Source: a bacterium (GTDB lineage: Bacteria; UBP14; UBA6098; B30-G16). From it: a stretch of 6,075 nucleotides of DNA. Below, one piece after another: positions 1 through 5,825 of this stretch. The DNA lies in the NCBI GenBank assembly GCA_027064665.1, contig JAMOPH010000393.1, positions 1 through 6,075 of the forward strand, read 5' to 3'. Position numbers and translations under genes: made by a program. Numbering within the stretch: the first letter of the stretch is position 1; every line of letters begins with the position of its first letter. Under the pieces are notes generated by a model. The model was not told where the DNA came from, searched no databases, and was given only the letters and a program-made list of their open reading frames with translations.

Positions 1-170
1 CGGAGGTCACGGTGGCGTCTGCGCTGGGAATAAAATGCGCCGGCATAGCGGTGGTCACCAACCGTGCCGGCGCCCACTCAAATCATCAGGAGGTCATCGC
101 AAACGCCCGAAAGGCGTCCGGGCAACTTGCCAAACTCATTGAATCGTTTTTAGAATCTATCGCCAAGTAG
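1..170 (+). CDS. Purine nucleoside phosphorylase, C-terminal fragment (5' end outside window)
   Basis: The frame starting at base 3 gives 55 residues to a TAG at 168-170; bases 1-2 are the end of a Pro-type codon (xCG), so the gene enters from the left. The fragment begins EVTVASALGI and continues with VVTNRAG and SNHQEV. It matches the C-terminal end of the trimeric (PNP-I/PunA-like) family, which splits purine nucleosides with phosphate to free base and ribose-1-phosphate in the cytoplasm. Fragment Asn20 in the VVTN stretch corresponds to the family's base-contacting Asn (Asn243 in human PNP), which favours 6-oxopurine PNP over the methylthioadenosine phosphorylase branch, where Asp residues sit here. 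His28 in NHQEV fits the conserved ribose-side His. The loop between them (8 residues from Asn to His) looks short compared with bacterial relatives as I recall them. It converges on the barrel gene with a 2-bp gap. Family is well supported; exact substrate is inference because most of the active site is off-window. Confidence 0.85.
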   Translation, partial: EVTVASALGIKCAGIAVVTNRAGAHSNHQEVIANARKASGQLAKLIESFLESIAK

Positions 171-172
171 AA

Positions 173-1438
173 TTATCTAAACCGATACGCCACACCAAGG
201 TGGACCTCAAAAATATCGTAGTTTTCTCTAATAGTGTTGCCGGAAGAGGTCGTGTATCTCTGGTCCCAGTTTGTCTGAAATCCGGAGATTTCTATCAAGA
301 AATTTTTATCTGCCAAAAAGGCGAGACCGCCGGTGAATATCTGCCTTGTTTTATCGTATTCGTAAGGTTTATATGCGAGAGGTTCAATTCTATAGCCAAA
401 TCTAATGCGTGTTGGCAGGAATTTTATAGGGATAGTGAATTCCAATCCACCGCCAACCGAAAGAACCGCACGGTAGGAGTCCGGGATATATGGATTTTCG
501 TCCACTAAATATGCCGGTCCATAATATCTTGTTCCCCGCCAGTCGGAATAGAGGACATCGGCGGCAAGATTGACATAGGGCGACTTGAACGCCACTCCCG
601 TGCCGAACTGAAACGGCAAAAGCAGTTCTATATCCTCATCGTATTGATAGTCCTCAATCACATCTGTGTAGCCGTCCTTTTTCTCAACATAGGTTTTCGC
701 AAGATACTCCTGCTTTATTTTGATATAGGATGGGAATTTTACCAAAAGTCCCCAGGAAAAATACTTGTTCGGCATAACTGCGACACCAAATCTGCCGGTA
801 ACTCCGGATATATCATTAGTTATATCGTCGGAGAAAACGGAATCAACCACCAGAGAATCCTCAAAACCCCAGATAGTTGCGTCCCAAGTATAATTTTCTG
901 CGCCGACAAGTGCTTCAATAGTAGCGCCAACCGATACATATTTTGACACCTGTCCACCTATGCCGAAATAGTATGAACCAATACCGCCGTCGTTGGTCTC
1001 CAGAGCCTTTATTGAATCCCCCGCAGAGCGCTGACCGAAAAAGTATGTGGATTTATCAAAGGACTGATAGCGGTAGTATCCCAAAGCCATTGCTATTCCG
1101 CCCCGTTTGGCTTTGGGGGAAAGGACCAAACTCAAATCGTTGAGTTTGACCGCGCTGAAGTATTCCGTTCTATCAGGTCCATTGTTGATGGAGGCGATAT
1201 TATTGCCGTCTCTAATAGAAATAGCGCCGGAGACTTCGTTAGCATATATATGCCCCAGCAGCGCCGGATTATAATATGCCGCGGAGTAATCCTGCGCCAG
1301 AGCGATGTGCGCTCCGCCCATCGCAACTGCCCTCATCCCCACGGGGATGAAATTGTCGGTGTAGGGGATTTCGTCCGCAACCTGCCCGAATAAAAGCCCC
1401 ACCACGACCATCGTGCTTACTAATAGAATCCCTCTCAT
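173..1438 (-). CDS. Outer-membrane beta-barrel protein, FadL/PorV-like (UPF0164/OMPP1 style)
   Basis: This is a complete 421-aa protein. Residues 1 to about 21 form a Sec signal (MRG, then a hydrophobic run, with likely cleavage near GQVA). Right after it, residues 34-62 contain the family hallmark GMRAVAMGGA, then a D50-Y-S-A-A stretch and NPALLG. This is the N-terminal plug/hatch signature shared by OMPP1/FadL/TodX, PorV/PorQ and UPF0164 proteins. The rest alternates aromatic and small residues as in antiparallel membrane strands, with acidic, Tyr-rich loops (about 245-275). The last strand (407-421, ending HLGVAYRFR) has a near-terminal Phe typical of BAM substrates. The length suits a 14-strand barrel. 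The start is supported by an AAGGAGGA Shine-Dalgarno at 1443-1450, about 5 nt upstream. It lies 40 bp after the lipoprotein gene on the same strand, so co-transcription is likely. Known relatives move hydrophobic molecules or act in protein secretion; nothing here decides which. A FadL-type transporter and a PorV-type accessory protein are both possible. Confidence 0.8.
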   Translation of the reverse strand: MRGILLVSTMVVVGLLFGQVADEIPYTDNFIPVGMRAVAMGGAHIALAQDYSAAYYNPALLGHIYANEVSGAISIRDGNNIASINNGPDRTEYFSAVKLNDLSLVLSPKAKRGGIAMALGYYRYQSFDKSTYFFGQRSAGDSIKALETNDGGIGSYYFGIGGQVSKYVSVGATIEALVGAENYTWDATIWGFEDSLVVDSVFSDDITNDISGVTGRFGVAVMPNKYFSWGLLVKFPSYIKIKQEYLAKTYVEKKDGYTDVIEDYQYDEDIELLLPFQFGTGVAFKSPYVNLAADVLYSDWRGTRYYGPAYLVDENPYIPDSYRAVLSVGGGLEFTIPIKFLPTRIRFGYRIEPLAYKPYEYDKTRQIFTGGLAFLADKNFLIEISGFQTNWDQRYTTSSGNTIRENYDIFEVHLGVAYRFR

Positions 1439-1478
1439 TTTTTCCTCCTTTTTATAACTTATCTACGCCGACAAACTT

Positions 1479-1904
1479 TTATAGTCCTCTTTTCTTTTTG
1501 GGCTTTTCGGGTGGAAGCACCTCTGTGGAATCCTGGTCGCTATTATGTTCTTCCTCTATATCTTCACTCTCGCTACAGAAACACTCCGGGAAAAGGCAGG
1601 AACAATCTGTGTATCCATAGCGGCAGAGCCGGTTGGCAGCACTTTCCACCGTTGAAATCTCGTGCTCGTGTATATTCTCATTTTCTTCCTTATTCACTTT
1701 CTTTTTGTGAGATTTTTTCCCGAGATGCGGGTCGTAGTAATAATAATTCCATTCCCTTCCCCAATTAGTATCATAGAAAAACTCTCGCTTATGATATCTC
1801 AACCAGGTCTTTTTAGAAAGTTTTTTCTTGGCAATCACAGTATAACATCCCTGGAACATCATCCCGAACGCCGCAACGGCGATTATTAAAATTGCCCTTT
1901 TCAT
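1479..1904 (-). CDS. Small Tyr- and Cys-rich lipoprotein of unknown function
   Basis: The 141-aa product begins MKR, has a hydrophobic stretch (4-17) and a lipobox FQGC with the lipidated Cys at 20. It should be cleaved by signal peptidase II and tethered to a membrane. Tyr21 after the Cys (not Asp) suggests the outer membrane if E. coli Lol rules apply. The mature part has four visible zones: a basic segment (26-40); an aromatic patch around 43-60 with YYYYDP at 54-59; a Lys/Glu/His-rich linker (63-82); and a five-Cys cluster at 94, 101, 103, 108 and 110 (C-x6-C-x-C-x4-C-x-C). An acidic stretch and a basic Pro/Lys tail ending KKKRGL follow. An AAGGAGG at 1912-1918, 7 nt upstream, fixes the start. 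I do not recognise a named family. Short GCYTV-type lipoproteins with YYYDP patches recur in candidate-phylum genomes as I remember them. It is the first gene of the pair with the outer-membrane barrel, so a role beside that barrel is an inference. Confidence 0.75.
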   Translation of the reverse strand: MKRAILIIAVAAFGMMFQGCYTVIAKKKLSKKTWLRYHKREFFYDTNWGREWNYYYYDPHLGKKSHKKKVNKEENENIHEHEISTVESAANRLCRYGYTDCSCLFPECFCSESEDIEEEHNSDQDSTEVLPPEKPKKKRGL

Positions 1905-1932
1905 ACCAGCGCCTCCTTATTATTTCCGTCTA

Positions 1933-1944
1933 TTTGTATACAAA
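1933..1944. promoter_or_regulatory. 12-bp perfect palindrome upstream of the lipoprotein gene (possible operator)
   Basis: TTTGTATACAAA reads the same on both strands. It lies between the dehydrogenase terminator hairpin and the lipoprotein ribosome binding site, where a promoter for the lipoprotein/barrel pair must be. It overlaps the terminator's T-tract. No convincing -35/-10 pair can be placed. A perfect 12-mer palindrome is expected about once or twice by chance in a window this size, so position is the main argument. Confidence 0.25.
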
Positions 1945-1976
1945 AAGCGTGCCACCAAAATAACCTGATGGCACGC
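1942..1976 (-). terminator. Intrinsic terminator of the aldehyde dehydrogenase gene
   Basis: On the minus strand, an 8-bp perfect stem (1969-1976 with 1947-1954; arms GCGTGCCA and TGGCACGC) with a 14-nt loop is followed directly by five T residues (A1942-A1946 on the plus strand). It starts 67 bp downstream of the dehydrogenase stop codon and ends 37 bp before the lipoprotein start. On the plus strand no T-run follows the stem, so it acts in the minus direction only. It separates the dehydrogenase from the lipoprotein/barrel pair. Confidence 0.85.
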
Positions 1977-2043
1977 AATAAATTAGCAAAAGCAATTTGC
2001 CGCTCCTCCTCTGCCTGATTTAGCAATTGCACAAATTATGTGC

Positions 2044-3474
2044 TCATTCCTGCTCCGGCTGATGGGCGCAGAACACCTTGATATAGGTCATATGCTCAAA
2101 GGCATAGCGGGGTCCCTCCCTGCCGAGACCGCTGTCCTTCACGCCGCCGTAGGGCATAATATCCGCACGGAACGAGGGCACATCGTTCACTATCACTCCG
2201 CCGACCTCAATCTCCTCATATGCCTTTCTGGCGGCAGTTATATCGCGGGTAAAAATGCCGGCATTGAGGCCATACCGGCTATCGTTGACCAGATTTATCG
2301 CCTCGTCAAGGTCGGAGACCGGGTTGACCACCACAATCGGCGCAAAAGCCTCCATCTGCACAACCTTCGCCTCCTGCGGGACATTGACCAGAACCGTGGG
2401 TTCAAACAGATTCCCGCGGTCGTTGCCGCCGCAGAGAATTTGCCCTCCCGACGCCACCGCCTCGGACACCCACTGCTTTATCCGCTCAACATCCTTGCGG
2501 GAAATCATAGGACCGACATCGGTCATCTCATCGCGGGGGTCGCCGATGCGGAACCGCTTCATCAAACTGACCAGATGCTCAACAAACCTATCAGAAATCA
2601 CCTCCTCCACATAGACTCTCTGGGTTGAGATGCACACCTGACCGGCAAGCGCCACAGCGCCCTTGGCGATTCTGTCCGCCGCCCAGAAGAGGTCGGCGTC
2701 CGCAAGAACAATGGCGGCGGAATTTGAGCCCAACTCCAGCGCTATGTGTTTCCCGGCGGCGGCAACGGCAAGTTTTTTGCCCACCGCGGAACTTCCGGTA
2801 AATGTCACCACCTTTATGCGCGGGTCGGCGGCAAGTTTCTCCCCTATTTCGGCGCCGCTCCCCGGCAGAACCGAAACCGCCTCTGGGGGATATCCCGCCT
2901 CAATTATCAATTTGCCCAGCATAAGCCCGGTTATGGGCGTCTTTGACGCCGGCTTGAATATGAACGGATTTCCCGCGGCAATCGCCGGCGCAATCTTGTG
3001 CATCGGAAGGTTGAGTGGGAAATTGAACGGCGTTATCGCCAGCACCGGACCGAGCGGGAACCTTTTATAAAATCCCCACTTGTGCGAGCCGTTGGGCGCC
3101 ACATCAAAGGGGATTACCTCTCCCGGGGGTTCCCGCAGAAGCGCCGCCGCCAGAGCAAGGGTCTCCTGCGCCCGGCTGACCTCAACCTTCGCCTCCCTGG
3201 TCGTCTTGCCGGTCTCTGCGACGATTATGTCAACAAACTCCGACTCCCTTTCCCGAAGCAGTTGACGAACTTTAAGAAGGATATCCTCCCTGTGCCCGGC
3301 GCAGAGGGTTCTGGTTCGGGCAAATGCCTCCTGTGCCGACTGAAGCGCCCTCTCCACGATTTCGCCGTCGGCGGCGCTGACACGCCCCACAAGCGAATCA
3401 TCATAGGGAAACCTGACCTCTATCTTTTTATCGGTGTGCACCTCGTGCCCTGCAAGAATGAGTGGATAGTCCAT
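2044..3474 (-). CDS. NAD(P)-dependent aldehyde dehydrogenase (lactaldehyde/semialdehyde dehydrogenase-like branch)
   Basis: This complete 476-aa enzyme of the ALDH superfamily oxidises an aldehyde to the acid in the cytoplasm. All core elements are visible: oxyanion Asn151 in ITPFNFPLN, cofactor Lys174 in FKPAS, the Rossmann FTGS at 225-228, general base Glu247 in IALELGSNS, nucleophile Cys281 in GQVCIS, Glu375 in MEAFAP, and the C-terminal MPYGGVKDSGLGREG (440-454). The GQVCIS context, the LGSNS variant of the usual LGG, and the ending YAFEHMTYIKV recall the F21/lactaldehyde-dehydrogenase-like group, including archaeal CofA-type enzymes and some semialdehyde dehydrogenases. There is no signal peptide, and length is normal. 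The ATG at 3472-3474 follows a GGGGG-containing purine run (about 3479-3483). No pathway partner (aldolase, kinase or alcohol dehydrogenase) lies nearby, so the substrate cannot be read from context. It has its own terminator (1942-1976) and probably its own promoter. GC content is clearly higher than in the gene upstream. Family is certain; subfamily is moderate. Confidence 0.93.
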   Translation of the reverse strand: MDYPLILAGHEVHTDKKIEVRFPYDDSLVGRVSAADGEIVERALQSAQEAFARTRTLCAGHREDILLKVRQLLRERESEFVDIIVAETGKTTREAKVEVSRAQETLALAAALLREPPGEVIPFDVAPNGSHKWGFYKRFPLGPVLAITPFNFPLNLPMHKIAPAIAAGNPFIFKPASKTPITGLMLGKLIIEAGYPPEAVSVLPGSGAEIGEKLAADPRIKVVTFTGSSAVGKKLAVAAAGKHIALELGSNSAAIVLADADLFWAADRIAKGAVALAGQVCISTQRVYVEEVISDRFVEHLVSLMKRFRIGDPRDEMTDVGPMISRKDVERIKQWVSEAVASGGQILCGGNDRGNLFEPTVLVNVPQEAKVVQMEAFAPIVVVNPVSDLDEAINLVNDSRYGLNAGIFTRDITAARKAYEEIEVGGVIVNDVPSFRADIMPYGGVKDSGLGREGPRYAFEHMTYIKVFCAHQPEQE

Positions 3475-3504
3475 ATTGCCCCCTTTTTAAAGTCCATTTC
3501 CCAT

Positions 3505-3531
3505 TTTATACGAAAGGTGTACAAATAGCAA
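3505..3531 (-). promoter_or_regulatory. Candidate promoter of the aldehyde dehydrogenase gene
   Basis: On the minus strand, TTGCTA (3526-3531) and TATAAA (3505-3510) are separated by 15 bp, placing the -10 box about 30 bp before the start codon. The spacing is shorter than the usual 17, and promoter consensus in the source organism is unknown. It sits in the 66-bp gap after the beta-helix gene, where I see no terminator, so read-through from upstream is an alternative. Confidence 0.3.
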
Positions 3532-3540
3532 ATAAAAGAC

Positions 3541-5766
3541 TCAGGGTAAAGTGATAACCAATGTATCTGTACAGAAAACCCAATATCCGAAAGTGGGTCT
3601 GATAAAAACTGTTGGTTTATATAACGAAGCAACCGGGTCAAACATAAAAACACTATCAGAGATTGCGGGATCATCAACCACTTCTCTAACATCAATTACA
3701 ACAGACGGCGCACCTATGAGGTTCCATCCGGGATAAAGTGTATCTACAAGTTCTGGTATTAAGTGTAAAGAATCCAGCACTACATATGTATCCTTAACAG
3801 AAAAAACCCAAAATGCGTTTCCAGGTTCGGAATATTCCTTTGGTATATAATTTTTTAATATATTATCTATTTTATACGCAGGGTATATATATGATGGAAA
3901 TAACTCTTCAAAATTTACTTGCTCTTCAAATGGCACAGAGATTAAATTCCATCCATAGTGCAGATGATAGACCACGAGTGGATTTTCAGGGTCGGCTTCA
4001 AAGGGTCCAATATCTATCTTATCTCCTCGGGGTCTTGGATTGCCATATATATCAATCATAGGGGCGTAAAGGACTGAGCCATCAAATGGAATATACACCA
4101 GATTCCTGCCTGCATCTATACATACAGAGGAAAAAGGCAAGCCCTCGAGGTATTCTGGATACTCATACCTTTCAAATATATTTCCAGAACCAAGTATTAT
4201 AACATTTTTTCTAAAATCGATAGTATCAAGATAAACACACGATGAAGCAACAAACAAAGAGCATCCTTCAACACTTGCTGTATCTTCAGGAGAATGATCT
4301 AAAACGGAATTAAACAAAATCAATTTAGAAGTCCATCTACATCCTATAGTTAACAAATTATCACCAAAAATTGGAGTTCTGGAGTTTTCTTCCACTTCAT
4401 TACCGGAAAGCATAGAATTCACAAAAGTCACTTTAGATCCTCCTTCTATTATCATCCCTCCTCCAGAAGCATTTCCTTTGTTACCTCGCTCTCCGTATTC
4501 ACTATATCCGCCATTTCCACCTTTTGCAATATTAAGCGACACTATGGAATTTATAAATTCTATACTTGAACCACTCACGACAATTCCTCCTCCTTTTCCT
4601 GAACCGCCATCACCTCCATAACCATCTATATACGCTAACCCACCTGAACCGCCAGCAGCAAGATTGCCAATGACCTTAGAATTTACCAGCCATATTGTTG
4701 ATGAATCCGAAGAATATATCCCCCCTCCAACTCCATTTCCGCCACAGCCTCCGGAGTAAGGATATCCCAACTGATTAGTTCCACCACAGCCTCCAACTAC
4801 CTGGTTGCCTATGATCTCAGAGTTTTCTAATAATAAAACTGCATATCCTCCAGCGGCTATACCACCACCAATAGCACCACCGCCATTAATGATCGCATAA
4901 GGCTGCCCCCAATAGTCCTCACCACTTCCCCCAACACTTCTATTATAATTGATTTGGCAATTAAGGCAGTAGAGATGCGAGTTTACAACACATATTCCTC
5001 CACCACTACTCCCCTTCGCTGTGTTTGAGGTTATCTGACAATGGAACAAATACACATCTGAATTTCTAGCAAATATGCCGCCCCCATCGGCGCTACCATC
5101 TCCTTCCACCACATTTGAATCTATCTCACAGTTATGCAAAAAACCAACTGAGGAAAGGAAAAATATCCCTCCACCATGAGAATACATAGGATCACAAAAC
5201 TCATACTCCCCAAAACAATCACACCATCTCCAATTATGTCCCACATTATTCACGACGCGTGTATTCCACATTGTTAACTCGGAATTCACAACCATTATCC
5301 CCCCACCACCATACCTATCAGTAGACCAGTCACCCACAAATCCTTCAAAATTATTATCCCTTATCTCGGAGTTAAGAATTACCACTTGTCCATCCCATAT
5401 CTGAATTCCCGATAATTTGGAATGTTCTATCACACAATACCAGAGTGTACAGTTTTCTGCCCCATTAAATTTTAAACCACAAAAGGGTTCAACACTGGGG
5501 CCTTTGGTGAAATATATCGAATCGTCAGGGGTGCCAATTGCTTTCAACACTGCTCCGGGTTTGACCTCCAAAGAATATCCCCCCATAAACATCAGTGAAC
5601 ATCCCGGAGAGATGACCAATGTGCTACCTTCCGGGACATAAACATCACCTTCAACATAATATGGTGATCCAGATAGGTCTAAAATTCCCGAAACACTGCC
5701 GGCAGGAAGATGAGTCTCAGCATAAGAAAGCACGGCAATAAAAAAGCAAAGCCATTTGACTCGCAT
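3541..5766 (-). CDS. Large secreted right-handed beta-helix surface protein with choice-of-anchor-Q-like segment and two GWNLI modules
   Basis: This is a complete 741-aa protein. Residues 1-16 form a short Sec signal (MRVKW, hydrophobic core, likely cut after SYA). Residues 23-150 read as the entry to a pectate-lyase-like parallel beta-helix (DVYVPEGSTLVISPG, then LEVKPGAVLKAIGT, DDSIYFT). From 153 to about 455 there are eight coils, each with GGG[IM] followed by a strand and an N-[CS]-x-[IVL]-x-x-N turn. Residues 545-590 (CIDAG ... GNPRPRGDKIDIGPFE) resemble the choice-of-anchor Q region that caps such helices. Residues 603-741 hold two GWNLI...WVF modules. An AGGAGG at 5773-5778, 6 nt upstream, supports the start. 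Similar folds serve as adhesins, polysaccharide-active proteins or Pmp-like surface proteins. No clear catalytic set is visible, so an adhesive or structural role is inference. The gene is AT-richer than the dehydrogenase next to it, and a transposase remnant lies 59 bp upstream. No canonical type IX sorting domain is seen. Confidence 0.85.
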   Translation of the reverse strand: MRVKWLCFFIAVLSYAETHLPAGSVSGILDLSGSPYYVEGDVYVPEGSTLVISPGCSLMFMGGYSLEVKPGAVLKAIGTPDDSIYFTKGPSVEPFCGLKFNGAENCTLWYCVIEHSKLSGIQIWDGQVVILNSEIRDNNFEGFVGDWSTDRYGGGGIMVVNSELTMWNTRVVNNVGHNWRWCDCFGEYEFCDPMYSHGGGIFFLSSVGFLHNCEIDSNVVEGDGSADGGGIFARNSDVYLFHCQITSNTAKGSSGGGICVVNSHLYCLNCQINYNRSVGGSGEDYWGQPYAIINGGGAIGGGIAAGGYAVLLLENSEIIGNQVVGGCGGTNQLGYPYSGGCGGNGVGGGIYSSDSSTIWLVNSKVIGNLAAGGSGGLAYIDGYGGDGGSGKGGGIVVSGSSIEFINSIVSLNIAKGGNGGYSEYGERGNKGNASGGGMIIEGGSKVTFVNSMLSGNEVEENSRTPIFGDNLLTIGCRWTSKLILFNSVLDHSPEDTASVEGCSLFVASSCVYLDTIDFRKNVIILGSGNIFERYEYPEYLEGLPFSSVCIDAGRNLVYIPFDGSVLYAPMIDIYGNPRPRGDKIDIGPFEADPENPLVVYHLHYGWNLISVPFEEQVNFEELFPSYIYPAYKIDNILKNYIPKEYSEPGNAFWVFSVKDTYVVLDSLHLIPELVDTLYPGWNLIGAPSVVIDVREVVDDPAISDSVFMFDPVASLYKPTVFIRPTFGYWVFCTDTLVITLP
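3544..3735 (-). repeat. GWNLI module 2 (protein C-terminus)
   Basis: This encodes residues 678-741, YPGWNLIGAP to the C-terminal VITLP. It aligns with module 1 by eye: Y-x-G-W-N-L-I-x-x-P, an acidic E[LV] stretch, a Phe/Tyr-Asp segment, then GYWVFCTDT near the end. It closes the protein, which suits a terminal surface-attachment or sorting role, but that is inference. Confidence 0.7.
3769..3960 (-). repeat. GWNLI module 1
   Basis: This encodes residues 603-666, HYGWNLISVP through NAFWVFSVKDTYVVL. It is about 64 residues, the same size as module 2, with the same opening GWNLI and closing [FY]WVF. The two copies have diverged strongly between those anchors, so the duplication is old or inherited with the domain family. 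Confidence 0.7.
3997..4134 (-). other. Choice-of-anchor-Q-like segment of the beta-helix protein
   Basis: This encodes residues 545-590. The pattern CIDAG at 549-553, then GNPRPRG at 575-581 and DIGPFE at 585-590, matches the C-terminal signature of choice-of-anchor Q proteins (IDAG ... D.GNPR ... DIGA[YF]E) as I know it. In those proteins it marks the end of the beta-helix, which is where it lies here, just before the GWNLI modules. Confidence 0.65.
4402..5310 (-). repeat. Beta-helix coil repeats (eight GGG[IM] coils)
   Basis: This encodes residues 153-455. The GGGI/GGGM tetrads start at residues 154, 198, 228, 255, 300, 347, 392 and 435. Each is followed by a short hydrophobic strand and a turn of form [NH]-[CST]-x-[IVL]-x-x-N, for example HNCEIDSN, FHCQITSN, ENSEIIGN, VNSKVIGN and VNSMLSGN. 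Spacing is 27-30 residues for two compact coils and 43-47 for the others. The extra length in the later coils is a Gly-rich loop (around 324-346, 371-391 and 415-434). GG[ALVI] plus Asn-turn repeats recall Pmp-type and autotransporter-like helices. Confidence 0.8.
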
Positions 5767-5785
5767 ATGTTACCTCCTACCCCTT

Positions 5786-5818
5786 ATTTGTTTAAAATTA
5801 CAAAAAATCCAAACAAAT
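5786..5818. repeat. Inverted repeat between the transposase remnant and the beta-helix gene
   Basis: ATTTGTTT (5786-5793) and AAACAAAT (5811-5818) are perfect 8-bp inverted arms around a 17-nt AT-rich spacer. No T-run follows either arm, so it is a poor terminator. It could be a weak hairpin, an operator for the beta-helix gene, or chance in an AT-rich leader. Confidence 0.3.
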
Positions 5819-5825
5819 TCAAGAA

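Noticed and set aside
101..125. GC-rich hairpin GCCC...GGGC near the phosphorylase 3' end as a terminator for the opposing barrel gene
   Set aside because: The stem is only 4-5 bp, lies inside coding sequence and is not followed by a T-run on either strand.
1930..1995. Minus-strand 21-codon frame with a TTG start preceded by a GAGGAGGAG purine run
   Set aside because: It lies across the dehydrogenase terminator stem, which explains the sequence better. It uses a rare start and has no independent coding evidence, and a frame this short is expected by chance.
1992..2030. Imperfect hairpin formed by GCAATTTGC and GCAATTGC just after the dehydrogenase stop
   Set aside because: The stem needs a bulge and is AT-rich, with a 22-nt loop. 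The perfect GC-rich terminator immediately downstream is sufficient.
2038..2628. Long plus-strand open frame of 196 codons opposite the dehydrogenase
   Set aside because: It is antisense to a clearly conserved ALDH with all catalytic residues. The frame stays open because of GC-rich codon bias, and no domain is recognisable in it.
2998..3528. Second plus-strand frame (176 codons) antisense to the N-terminal half of the dehydrogenase
   Set aside because: Same reason: a shadow of the coding strand, with no recognisable motif and no ribosome binding site.
3420..3695. Minus-strand frame bridging the beta-helix 3' end and dehydrogenase 5' end
   Set aside because: It overlaps two well-supported genes in another frame and has no domain or start signal.
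3544..3735. Type IX secretion C-terminal sorting domain on the beta-helix protein
   Set aside because: The typical type A CTD motifs and Lys-rich end are absent. The C-terminus is a GWNLI module instead.
4402..5310. CRISPR or DNA-level tandem array suggested by recurrent CCTCC/CCACC runs
   Set aside because: The runs encode GGG[IM] coil turns at protein level. Units vary in length and DNA sequence, with no exact repeats or spacers.
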